The notes under the pieces: model-generated
Databases searched by the model: none
What the model was told of the DNA's origin: nothing
The model's input: only the letters and a program-made list of their open reading frames with translations
Position numbers and translations under genes: made by a program
Source of the DNA: an uncultured Hungatella sp.
GTDB lineage: Bacteria; Bacillota; Clostridia; Lachnospirales; Lachnospiraceae
Assembly: GCA_910588325.1 (NCBI GenBank)
Contig: CAJUPP010000117.1
Location: forward strand, 1 to 5,560
Reading direction: 5' to 3'
Length of the DNA stretch: 5,560 bases
In this document: positions 1 through 5,238 of the stretch, in pieces
Layout of the letters: every line of letters begins with the position of its first letter
Numbering within the stretch: position 1 is the first letter of the stretch

Positions 1-126
1 GGAGAGCTTTCCCCGGGGTACTCATCCTCAGAGAAATCCTCCGGAGAGCTTTCCCTGGGGTACTCTTTCCCAGAGAAATCCTCCGAAGACATTTCCTTTG
101 GGGATTCCTCCTCCGAGAGCGAATCT
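1..126 (-). repeat. 42-bp in-frame tandem repeat in the kinase tail
   Basis: Bases 1-42 and 43-84 are two 42-bp units differing at about four positions, and 85-126 looks like a third, strongly diverged copy. The period is 14 codons, so each unit encodes one 14-residue block of the type ESSPEDFSxxEYPx, rich in Ser, Glu, Asp and Pro. The array reaches the window edge and may continue. Reading frame is kept across all units, which suggests selection for a flexible acidic linker that can change length by slipped replication or recombination. Function of the blocks is unknown. Confidence 0.85.
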
Positions 127-2336
127 GGCGTATTATTCCCAGGGGACTCAGGCTTAAAGAATTTCTCAGAGTCTGAAACTGCCTTTTTCTTCCTTTTCTT
201 TTTCCTCTTCTTTTTGCCTGCAGGAGAGGCAGTGATAGAGGGCGTCTCGTTTGGAATTTCCTCCAGAGGAACAGCAGACGCCAAGTCATACTGAACTTGG
301 CCTGCTGACAATACCTTGCGCAGAACGCGCTCCAGTACGGCTCGTTCAATAGGCTTTGGAATAAATTCCGTAAATCCTTCATGGCGGAACATTTCCCGTG
401 CACCACTGATGGTATTTGCGGTCAATGCGATGATCGGCAGTTCTTTATAGGCGCCATTGTTAATCTTACGGATTTGCTTTAGTGTTTCCACACCGTCAAA
501 GCCCGGCATCATGTGATCCAGGAACACAATATCATAAAGGGTAGAGGCGCATCGTTCCACTGCCTCTTTTCCGCTAAGACAGGTATCCACCTGGATCCCA
601 TAGCTGCCCAGTACCCCTTTGGCGACCACAAGATTCATCTCTTCATCATCAACGGCCAGAACCCGGACTCCCTTACAGGAGAACGGCTTGTGCCCTGCGG
701 TCTGTCCCTCTTCGAATCTGTTAACATCGCCGTTTAACAGATTCACCACAGAAAGAGCAAAGAACGGTTTGTGGATGACTAAAAGCCTACTGGATCTGTT
801 CAGTACAAACTCCTGCTCGGCAATGACAACTACATGGATCTCTCTGGAAAGATCCTCATAATAAGACACATTTTCCTCATACTCTGCCTGGGCGATGAAC
901 ACATGGGTCACAGGATGGTTGCTCAGAAGCTTTTGCAATCCCTCAAAATTATGAGCCTGATACCCTTCAAGGTGAAGCCCTTTTACCATATGCAGAATCA
1001 TGTTGTCATAATATCTTCTTACTTCGTCGCTGCTGTATTTTTCCGGGCGGAAGAAGCAGGCGATACAAAGTTTATCCGGCCGGGAGAGTATCATGGCAGG
1101 GGTCTCATTGGCCACACCCTGAGGAATGGTGATTTGAGCATGGAGTCCCTCCTGCTCTTTACAGTCAAAATGGATAAATCCGCCCATAGCATGAAGCAGG
1201 CCCCGGGCAATAGGAAGTCCCAGCCCCAGCCCTCCGGCAAAACGGCTGCTTCCTGAGTCTACCTGATAAAAATCATTGAACATTTGAGTAATCTGAGAAC
1301 TGGTCATGCCGATTCCTGTGTCGCGGATATCTATAATCAGATTGATTCCATAGCTTTCCCTTCGGTACTCAATAGTGACATTGATGCCGCCTTCTTCCGT
1401 AAACTTTATGGAATTGTCCAGAAGAATTTTCAGAACATGGGTGATTTTTTCTGCATCGCCGATGAGAACCGACGGAATTTTAGGATCCAAATCAAATACA
1501 ATCTCCAGCTGGTGCTTGCTGTTCTGCATGGCTGTCATGGTAATGATATCATTGATCAACGAATTAATCATGTAGGGTTCTTTTGTCGGGATCAGTGTTC
1601 CTTCCACAATTTCCGTGTAGTCAAGCATATTGCTGATCTGGTTGGACAGGCGCTTGCCTGCTATCTGTATGGAATGTATGTCAGCCCGTATTTCAGGGGT
1701 AATATCCTTTTCCAGAATGACCTCACTGATGCCAAGAACCATATTGATAGGGGTCCTAAGCTCATGGGATACATTGGAGAGGAATTCCGCATTCTGCCGT
1801 CCGGCTGTCTCCAGCTCCATAAAGGTCTTATCATACTGTTTTCTTGCTTCCCGCCGCTTGTTAATCCGATATAACGCGATAGCCATTGCACCTGCAATCA
1901 CGGTGGCGCCCATTCCCAGGCGGATTATATTTTGCGTACCCATGGTATAGGTGATGGTATGAAAAATAAAAAAGTGATATATCAGCTCCACCACATACAG
2001 GGCGGCTGTCATATACAACAGCCGCTTTTTGTCAAACATAGAAAAAATAAGAATAAGCATGCAGGCTACGGAAGGAATATCAAAGAGTGTGACCTTATGT
2101 ACCCCAAAAAAGAAGAAACCAACCATCAGCAGCCCGGAACATAAATTTTCATAAAATGTTTCCGAACCAGCCCTTCCGATATGAAGGCACCATACAAGGG
2201 TATTGCCGATTAAAATGATGGGTACCATCCATAGCTCCCACGATAAAGCGATGGTTATCAGAATCAGCATTACACCAAACATAGTGACAATACTGGCCAG
2301 AAGCAGATGAACACTTGTCTGCCCTTTTGCTCTCAT
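1..2336 (-). CDS. Membrane hybrid sensor histidine kinase / response regulator (C-terminus beyond window)
   Basis: The frame is open from the ATG at 2336 to the window edge (778 codons, no stop). Seen in the translation: about six hydrophobic helices (roughly residues 10-31, 34-52, 64-80, 88-101, 106-127, 140-157), with no large extracellular sensor domain; a charged linker (158-185); HisKA with SHELRTPIN, phospho-acceptor H191; HATPase with N box LLDNSIKFT (N308), G1 DTGIG (339-343) and G2 GGLGLGL (368-374); a degenerate receiver (about 415-537); and an intact receiver (about 556-676) with D563/D564, phospho-Asp D607 in FLDHMMPG, T639 and K661. The tail has 11 consecutive Lys/Arg (708-718), then Ser/Glu-rich repeats. 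Expected role: autophosphorylation at H191 and transfer to D607. The start is supported by GGAGG four bases upstream and by the ATGA overlap with the receiver gene. Ligand and target are unknown; a distal HPt domain could lie beyond the edge. Confidence 0.95.
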   Translation of the reverse strand, partial: MRAKGQTSVHLLLASIVTMFGVMLILITIALSWELWMVPIILIGNTLVWCLHIGRAGSETFYENLCSGLLMVGFFFFGVHKVTLFDIPSVACMLILIFSMFDKKRLLYMTAALYVVELIYHFFIFHTITYTMGTQNIIRLGMGATVIAGAMAIALYRINKRREARKQYDKTFMELETAGRQNAEFLSNVSHELRTPINMVLGISEVILEKDITPEIRADIHSIQIAGKRLSNQISNMLDYTEIVEGTLIPTKEPYMINSLINDIITMTAMQNSKHQLEIVFDLDPKIPSVLIGDAEKITHVLKILLDNSIKFTEEGGINVTIEYRRESYGINLIIDIRDTGIGMTSSQITQMFNDFYQVDSGSSRFAGGLGLGLPIARGLLHAMGGFIHFDCKEQEGLHAQITIPQGVANETPAMILSRPDKLCIACFFRPEKYSSDEVRRYYDNMILHMVKGLHLEGYQAHNFEGLQKLLSNHPVTHVFIAQAEYEENVSYYEDLSREIHVVVIAEQEFVLNRSSRLLVIHKPFFALSVVNLLNGDVNRFEEGQTAGHKPFSCKGVRVLAVDDEEMNLVVAKGVLGSYGIQVDTCLSGKEAVERCASTLYDIVFLDHMMPGFDGVETLKQIRKINNGAYKELPIIALTANTISGAREMFRHEGFTEFIPKPIERAVLERVLRKVLSAGQVQYDLASAVPLEEIPNETPSITASPAGKKKRKKKRKKKAVSDSEKFFKPESPGNNTPDSLSEEESPKEMSSEDFSGKEYPRESSPEDFSEDEYPGESS
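183..215 (-). other. Polybasic tract in kinase tail
   Basis: Eleven consecutive Lys/Arg codons (residues 708-718: KKKRKKKRKKK) lie after the intact receiver and before the acidic tandem repeats. On the plus strand this is an almost pure pyrimidine stretch. A basic block next to an acidic Ser/Glu block could form an intramolecular electrostatic contact, or bind the membrane surface, nucleic acid or a partner; this is inference only. Confidence 0.8.
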
Positions 2337-2345
2337 TGTTCCTCC
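2333..2345 (-). promoter_or_regulatory. Kinase RBS and ATGA stop/start overlap
   Basis: GGAGG (minus strand of 2341-2345) sits four bases before the kinase ATG (2336-2334), inside the last codons of the receiver gene. The receiver TGA (2335-2333) shares four bases with the kinase start as ATGA. This arrangement points to translational coupling and fixes the kinase start. Confidence 0.85.
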
Positions 2346-2695
2346 AATCCCAATGCAACCCTTTTAAGCAGTTCTTGTGGGAAAAAGGGTTTTTTCAGAT
2401 AATTGACTGCGCCCAGGCTGATGGCAGTACGTACATCATCCTCATAACCGGAGGCCGTCAGAAAAATGACAGGAATCTCTACATTGGAATCCTTTATACG
2501 CTTAAATGTCTCCAGTCCGTCCATAATTGGCATTGCTATATCAAGAAGAATCAAATCGATTTTTTCACATTTAATTTTATCGAGAGCTTCTCTTCCGGAT
2601 TCTGCAAGAAGTACATTATAAAACTTCTCCAAAATCATCTGGGTTCTCTTTAAATTCATTGCATCATCATCCACTACCAAAATTCGTTTGCGCAT
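2333..2695 (-). CDS. Single-domain CheY-like response regulator
   Basis: A 120-residue protein that is one complete receiver domain and nothing else. Conserved features are visible: acidic pocket D9-D10-D11 in ILVVDDD, phospho-acceptor D52 in LILLDIAMPIMDG, T80 in IFLTASG, and K102 in LKKPF. There is no helix-turn-helix, GGDEF, EAL or other output domain, so it should work by protein contact or as a phosphorelay intermediate. It is the first gene of the signalling operon, starting 8 bases after a perfect AAGGAGG and overlapping the hybrid kinase by 4 bp, which makes that kinase its likely partner. Its promoter lies about 50-80 bases upstream. The receiver assignment is secure; the pathway it controls is not shown. 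Confidence 0.95.
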   Translation of the reverse strand: MRKRILVVDDDAMNLKRTQMILEKFYNVLLAESGREALDKIKCEKIDLILLDIAMPIMDGLETFKRIKDSNVEIPVIFLTASGYEDDVRTAISLGAVNYLKKPFFPQELLKRVALGLEEQ

Positions 2696-2703
2696 TACAG
2701 CAA

Positions 2704-2710
2704 CCTCCTT
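2704..2710 (-). promoter_or_regulatory. Strong Shine-Dalgarno of the receiver gene
   Basis: The minus strand reads AAGGAGG, an exact match to the anti-16S consensus, with 8 bases to the ATG at 2695. It decides the start codon and predicts efficient translation of the first gene of the operon. Confidence 0.85.
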
Positions 2711-2720
2711 ATATACTCTT

Positions 2721-2737
2721 GGGATTTCCTTAATCCC
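2721..2737 (-). promoter_or_regulatory. Perfect 6-bp dyad in the leader of the signalling operon
   Basis: GGGATT and AATCCC (2721-2726 and 2732-2737) are separated by TCCTT. The dyad begins just downstream of the predicted transcription start (about 2739), where a repressor operator or a short 5'-leader hairpin would sit. GGGATTTC from its left arm recurs at 2786-2793, upstream of the promoter, as expected of a repeated protein-binding half-site, although an 8-bp match can be chance. Confidence 0.35.
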
Positions 2738-2745
2738 ATAATATT

Positions 2746-2774
2746 ATTTTAAAGCAGGATCGTAATAAAATCAA
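2746..2774 (-). promoter_or_regulatory. Predicted sigma-A promoter of the receiver-kinase operon
   Basis: On the minus strand, TTGATT (-35, 2774-2769) and TAAAAT (-10, 2751-2746) are separated by exactly 17 bases. Each hexamer differs from consensus at two and one positions respectively, and the surroundings are A/T-rich. The predicted start is near 2739, giving a leader of about 44 bases that ends in the strong Shine-Dalgarno. An overlapping TTGACT five bases further upstream has no good -10 at 17 bases. Confidence 0.65.
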
Positions 2775-2795
2775 GTCAAAGGCACGGGATTTCAT

Positions 2796-2808
2796 TGTGA
2801 AAATCACA
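2796..2808. promoter_or_regulatory. TGTGA-AAA-TCACA dyad between the two promoters
   Basis: A perfect 5-bp inverted repeat with a 3-base spacer, about 20 bases upstream of each predicted -35 element (minus-strand one at 2769-2774, plus-strand candidate at 2822-2827). The position suits an activator or a shared regulator. The spacer is too short for a canonical CRP site (6) and the sequence does not match the full Rex operator, so no regulator is named. Confidence 0.3.
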
Positions 2809-2821
2809 TAAAGGCTAATGA

Positions 2822-2850
2822 GTGACACTGCACCGCGAAAGATATAGAAT
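2822..2850 (+). promoter_or_regulatory. Candidate divergent plus-strand promoter
   Basis: GTGACA (2822-2827) and TAGAAT (2845-2850) are spaced by 17 bases; each is one mismatch from the sigma-A consensus hexamers. It faces away from the receiver-kinase promoter and toward a small plus-strand ORF beginning at 2927. With no secure gene downstream, this remains a sequence-match prediction. Confidence 0.35.
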
Positions 2851-2926
2851 ACATTAAGCAAATCTGCCCAAAAGCAGGTACACAACGTTTCTTAAGAGGA
2901 TAGAATAGTACGACGAAGGTGGGAGT

Positions 2927-3094
2927 ATGCAGATATCCGGCATCCGGGAAGCTATGAAAAATGAGATAAAGAAATATACGATTGGAGAAGTTGCAAATGA
3001 GATAAAGCAATGCTTTGAGAGGCCTGTTTTTGGCATTTTGTGTGCATCCCCCGGAGGGTTCACAGGCCCCCCTTTCCTTCATGATGGCGCCTGA
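2927..3094 (+). CDS. Possible small protein, 55 aa (uncertain)
   Basis: An ATG at 2927 follows AAGGTGG (2916-2922, four bases away), about 70 bases downstream of the candidate promoter's expected start, and runs to TGA at 3092-3094. The first 33 residues are Lys/Glu-rich and look helical. The stretch KKYTIGEVANEI (15-26) recalls the first helix of MerR-family regulators, but the helix-turn-helix that should follow is absent, so a MerR call is not supported; a decayed fragment is possible. The last 20 residues (Gly/Pro-rich) run into the GH88 downstream hairpin and do not look like a typical protein end. It could equally be a chance frame. Confidence 0.22.
   Translation: MQISGIREAMKNEIKKYTIGEVANEIKQCFERPVFGILCASPGGFTGPPFLHDGA
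2959..3007. repeat. 13-bp direct repeat, period 36 bp
   Basis: AAATGAGATAAAG occurs at 2959-2971 and again, exactly, at 2995-3007. The 36-bp period equals 12 codons and repeats NEIK in the candidate plus-strand ORF. It may be a small internal duplication or paired binding sites; nothing further can be said. Confidence 0.6.
3004..3016. repeat. Short palindrome AAAGCA-A-TGCTTT
   Basis: A perfect 6-bp inverted repeat around a single central base, overlapping the second copy of the 13-bp direct repeat. It could be a protein-binding site; it is too short and its loop too small for a terminator. Confidence 0.4.
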
Positions 3095-3118
3095 TGGCAG
3101 GCATGGGGGGACTGTGAA
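3059..3118 (-). terminator. Long nested hairpin just downstream of GH88 (possible atypical terminator)
   Basis: Arms 3059-3072 and 3105-3118 are complementary over 14 positions with one mismatch, including a C6/G6 block flanked by TTCACAG/CTGTGAA. The 32-base loop contains a second perfect stem, GCCTG-ATGG-CAGGC (3089-3102). It begins ten bases after the GH88 stop codon, where a transcript 3' structure belongs. Neither strand has the T-run expected of an intrinsic terminator directly after the outer stem, so it may instead block exonucleases, work with Rho, or be a decayed palindromic element. Confidence 0.5.
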
Positions 3119-3127
3119 AGTCACGAA

Positions 3128-4333
3128 TTACCAGTACATATTCCAGTCCGGACGCATAAGCCTTGTGAGCATTTCCATGAAGAAATAATCACCCCAGATC
3201 ACGCACTCATCCACCCCGGAGTTGGCACAGGTGTTATAGGGCGTCTTCTTAGCATAGGTGCCGTGGAGAAGCTGGCCGTTGGAGACAGAAAAGTCAGTCA
3301 CCTGGTAATTCTGAATCAGAGTCAGAGCCAGCTTTCTGGCAATAGACTGATAGTAGGCGGCCTCTTTTTCAAAAAGATATTTGCTCATCTCCAGGAAACC
3401 GCAGCAGGCGATGGCGGCTGAGGAGGAATCTCTGGGCTGTTCTGCCTCATCCCCGTTGCCAAATCCCAGATCCCAGAAAGGACACAGATCCTCAGGAAGG
3501 TGTCTTAAGAAATACCCGGCAACTCTCCGGAAATAGTCCAGATATTCTTCCCGCCCCGTATTTTTATAGGCAATGGCAGTTCCGTAGATGCCCCAGGCCT
3601 GTCCTCTGGCCCAGGCAGAGCTGTCTTTATAACCCTGGCAGGTGGCTCCGTGGGAAAACTCATCTGTCTCCGGATTGAACATGATGGTATGCCAGGTTGA
3701 ATCGTCATCTCTCACTATGTATTTCATAGTGGTGCGGATATGGTTCTCCGCCACCTCCTTGTACCTTATATCCCCGGAGATGTCCGTAGCCCAGTATAGA
3801 AGGGGGATATTTAACAGGCAGTCAATAATCAGCCTGTGATTCTCCGGTGTGTCCATAGGTCCCCAGGCCTGTATGTATTTTCCCTTGGGACGGTATCTGG
3901 TCATCAGCTGGTCAGCTGCCATTAGGGCTGCCTCCTTTGCCTTTTCGCTGCCGGTCAGCTTGTAGGCAGACACGCAGGAGGGAGTGTAGAGAAAGCCCAG
4001 GTCGTGGTGGTCTACGTAATGCTTGATCCGGATCCTCTCTAAAAAGGAGTCCACCTGCTTATCTCCGGCCTCCTTAAACAGATGACGGTCTTCCTCATGC
4101 ATGGCATTCTCATAGGCAAGCCATACTTCTCCTGTCCAGAAGCCGCTGGTCCAGTCCGTATTGATGCCGGGTGTATAAAAATTGTTTTCACTGTTAGCCG
4201 CTGGAAAATGAGTCTCAAAGGCAGGCAGGTTGTGCTTCACCTGAGCGATGCACTGTGCCATAGCCTCCTTCTGCTGCTGCTCATTTATCTCCGGATACTG
4301 TTCAATCTGCTGAATTGTAAGCCATTTTTCCAA
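3128..4333 (-). CDS. ugl: GH88 unsaturated glucuronyl hydrolase
   Basis: A cytoplasmic enzyme (no signal peptide or TM segment) of glycoside hydrolase family 88, an (alpha/alpha)6 barrel that removes 4,5-unsaturated uronic acid from the non-reducing end of lyase-made glycosaminoglycan disaccharides by hydrating the vinyl ether. Numbered from the chosen start (401 aa, a normal family length), the two family aspartates are D111 in HHDLGFLY and D171 in HRLIIDCLLN; their 60-residue spacing matches D115/D175 of the streptococcal enzyme as I recall it. Other family blocks are GFWTGEVWLAYE (64-75), SSAWARGQAWGIYG (238-251) and DECVIWGDYFFMEML. TTG at 4333 is chosen because AGAGGAG lies 8 bases upstream; the in-frame ATG at 4351 and TTG at 4354 have no ribosome binding site. 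It is the last gene after nagA-nagB, consistent with hyaluronan or chondroitin use. GH105 (unsaturated rhamnogalacturonyl hydrolase) is the nearest alternative but fits less well. Confidence 0.92.
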   Translation of the reverse strand: MEKWLTIQQIEQYPEINEQQQKEAMAQCIAQVKHNLPAFETHFPAANSENNFYTPGINTDWTSGFWTGEVWLAYENAMHEEDRHLFKEAGDKQVDSFLERIRIKHYVDHHDLGFLYTPSCVSAYKLTGSEKAKEAALMAADQLMTRYRPKGKYIQAWGPMDTPENHRLIIDCLLNIPLLYWATDISGDIRYKEVAENHIRTTMKYIVRDDDSTWHTIMFNPETDEFSHGATCQGYKDSSAWARGQAWGIYGTAIAYKNTGREEYLDYFRRVAGYFLRHLPEDLCPFWDLGFGNGDEAEQPRDSSSAAIACCGFLEMSKYLFEKEAAYYQSIARKLALTLIQNYQVTDFSVSNGQLLHGTYAKKTPYNTCANSGVDECVIWGDYFFMEMLTRLMRPDWNMYW

Positions 4334-4348
4334 AATATATTCTCCTCT
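4331..4348 (-). promoter_or_regulatory. RBS and TTG start of the GH88 gene
   Basis: The minus strand reads AGAGGAG (4348-4342), eight bases before TTG (4333-4331). The Shine-Dalgarno falls inside the longer in-frame extension that starts with TTG-ATG at 4354/4351, which argues that this extension is 5' leader rather than protein. Confidence 0.65.
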
Positions 4349-4382
4349 CATCAATCTAAAACAATTATGCAGGCAGCACCGG
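4334..4382 (-). other. Short nagB-GH88 spacer without terminator
   Basis: Only 49 bases separate the TAG of nagB from the GH88 start. No stable hairpin with a T-run and no convincing promoter are visible, so the two genes are probably co-transcribed. Confidence 0.55.
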
Positions 4383-5138
4383 CTATTTCTGCAATGGGGC
4401 GCTGCCTTTTATCAGCTGTCCGCTGTCCTTATCCAGGTAAAGCACTGCGTCAGGGTGTCTCCTTAAAACAGAGGCCGGACAGCTCTCCCGGATCTCTCCC
4501 AGGACCGTATTCCTGACAGCTAAGGCCTTGGCTCTCCCGGGTACAATGCAAAATGCCTTCCCGGCCCTTAACAGGGCAGGGATCGTAAGGGTCATGGCCT
4601 TCTCTGGCACCTGGCCCAGAGTCTCAAAACATCCGTCATGAACCTGCTGCGTCCGACACACCGGATCCAGCTCTACGATCTTTACTGTCAGGGGATCATC
4701 AAACAATGCCACATGGGGATCATTGAAGGCCAGATGGCCGTTTTCACCGATTCCCAACACCACGATGTCACAGGGATTTTCCAGAATCAGGCCGGAATAT
4801 CTTCGAATCTCCTCTTCCGGCTGTGCCGTACTGTCCATACAGCTGACACTGCCCAAAGGAACCTTCTCAAATAAAGCACGCCTGAGGAAATTGGCAAACC
4901 CTTGGGGAGCATGGGCCGGCAGGCCGATATACTCATCCATGTGAAAGGCATTGACCCGGCTCCACTCTATACTTTCAGATTTCACAAGAGCTGCCAGCAC
5001 CTCATTCTGGGAAGGGGCGGCTGCAAAAATCATGTTGCACAACGGCTTTTTACTCAGTACGTCTGCAATGGCATGCTCTATGTCAAGGGCCGCTGCCCTT
5101 CCCATCTCTTCCCGTGTATCATATATACGAATATCCAT
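4383..5138 (-). CDS. nagB: Glucosamine-6-phosphate deaminase family protein (NagB-like, divergent)
   Basis: This enzyme family turns glucosamine-6-phosphate into fructose-6-phosphate and ammonia. With the chosen start the protein has 251 residues, slightly shorter than E. coli NagB (266). Visible hallmarks: FHMDEYIGL with D68 (aligns with catalytic D72 of E. coli), GIGENGHLAFNDP with H135 (E. coli H143), R162 in CRTQQ and K204 in PGRAKAL, which match phosphate ligands R172 and K208. Differences from E. coli: N133 replaces D141, D140 replaces E148, and the substrate loop reads FAAAPSQ (38-44) where E. coli has a Gly/Thr-rich loop. This is the GENGHLAFNDP-type branch of the family, so the true substrate may be galactosamine-6-phosphate (AgaI-like). 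ATG at 5138 is preferred because GGAGGAGA lies just before it; the in-frame ATG at 5150 has no ribosome binding site. Confidence 0.88.
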   Translation of the reverse strand: MDIRIYDTREEMGRAAALDIEHAIADVLSKKPLCNMIFAAAPSQNEVLAALVKSESIEWSRVNAFHMDEYIGLPAHAPQGFANFLRRALFEKVPLGSVSCMDSTAQPEEEIRRYSGLILENPCDIVVLGIGENGHLAFNDPHVALFDDPLTVKIVELDPVCRTQQVHDGCFETLGQVPEKAMTLTIPALLRAGKAFCIVPGRAKALAVRNTVLGEIRESCPASVLRRHPDAVLYLDKDSGQLIKGSAPLQK

Positions 5139-5148
5139 TGTCTCCTCC
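5136..5148 (-). promoter_or_regulatory. RBS and start of nagB
   Basis: GGAGGAGA (minus strand of 5148-5141) is followed by CA and ATG (5138-5136). The site covers codons 2-4 of the longer frame beginning at 5150, so initiation at 5138 is favoured. Confidence 0.7.
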
Positions 5149-5238
5149 ATTCTGTCGGGCTGCAGTATTTTCGTGAAAGCAGTGCCGGCGCAGTGAGTGT
5201 GCAGAACTGCTTAAGCGGTTACGTGCAGGCGTTTCCTT
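5139..5238 (-). other. nagA-nagB spacer, 100 bases, with 7-bp inverted repeat
   Basis: The gap between the nagA stop and the nagB start is larger than usual within a tight operon. It contains AAGCAGT (5177-5183) and ACTGCTT (5206-5212), a perfect 7-bp inverted repeat with a 22-base loop. There is no T-run after it and no good sigma-A promoter on the minus strand, so it looks like an intercistronic RNA structure rather than a terminator or an internal promoter. Confidence 0.4.

Larger units (their letters stand above)
2696..3127. other. 432-base intergenic region between GH88 and the receiver gene
   Basis: This stretch has no secure gene. It holds, from left to right, the receiver leader and promoter, a central dyad, a candidate divergent promoter, a possible 55-codon plus-strand ORF, a 13-bp direct repeat, a short palindrome and a long hairpin after the GH88 stop. 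Longer minus-strand open frames here (for example the frame spanning 2804-3124) lack a ribosome binding site and any recognisable protein character. I see no tRNA, riboswitch or insertion-sequence remnant that I can name. Confidence 0.6.

Noticed and set aside
1..126. Repeats at the left edge considered as a CRISPR array
   Set aside because: Units are directly adjacent with a 42-bp period and no unique spacers, and they are in frame within the kinase gene.
834..1256. 140-codon plus-strand open frame
   Set aside because: Antisense to the HATPase end and pseudo-receiver of the kinase; no recognisable motif.
1284..1874. 196-codon plus-strand open frame
   Set aside because: It lies fully antisense to the HisKA/HATPase region of the kinase, whose frame has all expected motifs; its own translation shows no family features.
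2796..2808. TGTGA/TCACA dyad considered as a CRP or Rex operator
   Set aside because: The spacer is 3 rather than 6 bases for CRP, and the longer Rex consensus with its wider spacing is not met.
2927..3094. MerR-family regulator
   Set aside because: Only a short N-terminal string resembles MerR helix 1; the wing, second helix and any effector domain are missing.
2804..3124. 106-codon minus-strand open frame in the intergenic region
   Set aside because: No ribosome binding site, Pro/Cys/Phe-rich random-looking composition, and it runs through the hairpin after the GH88 stop.
4082..4516. 144-codon plus-strand open frame spanning the GH88/nagB junction
   Set aside because: Antisense to two well-supported genes and without protein family character.
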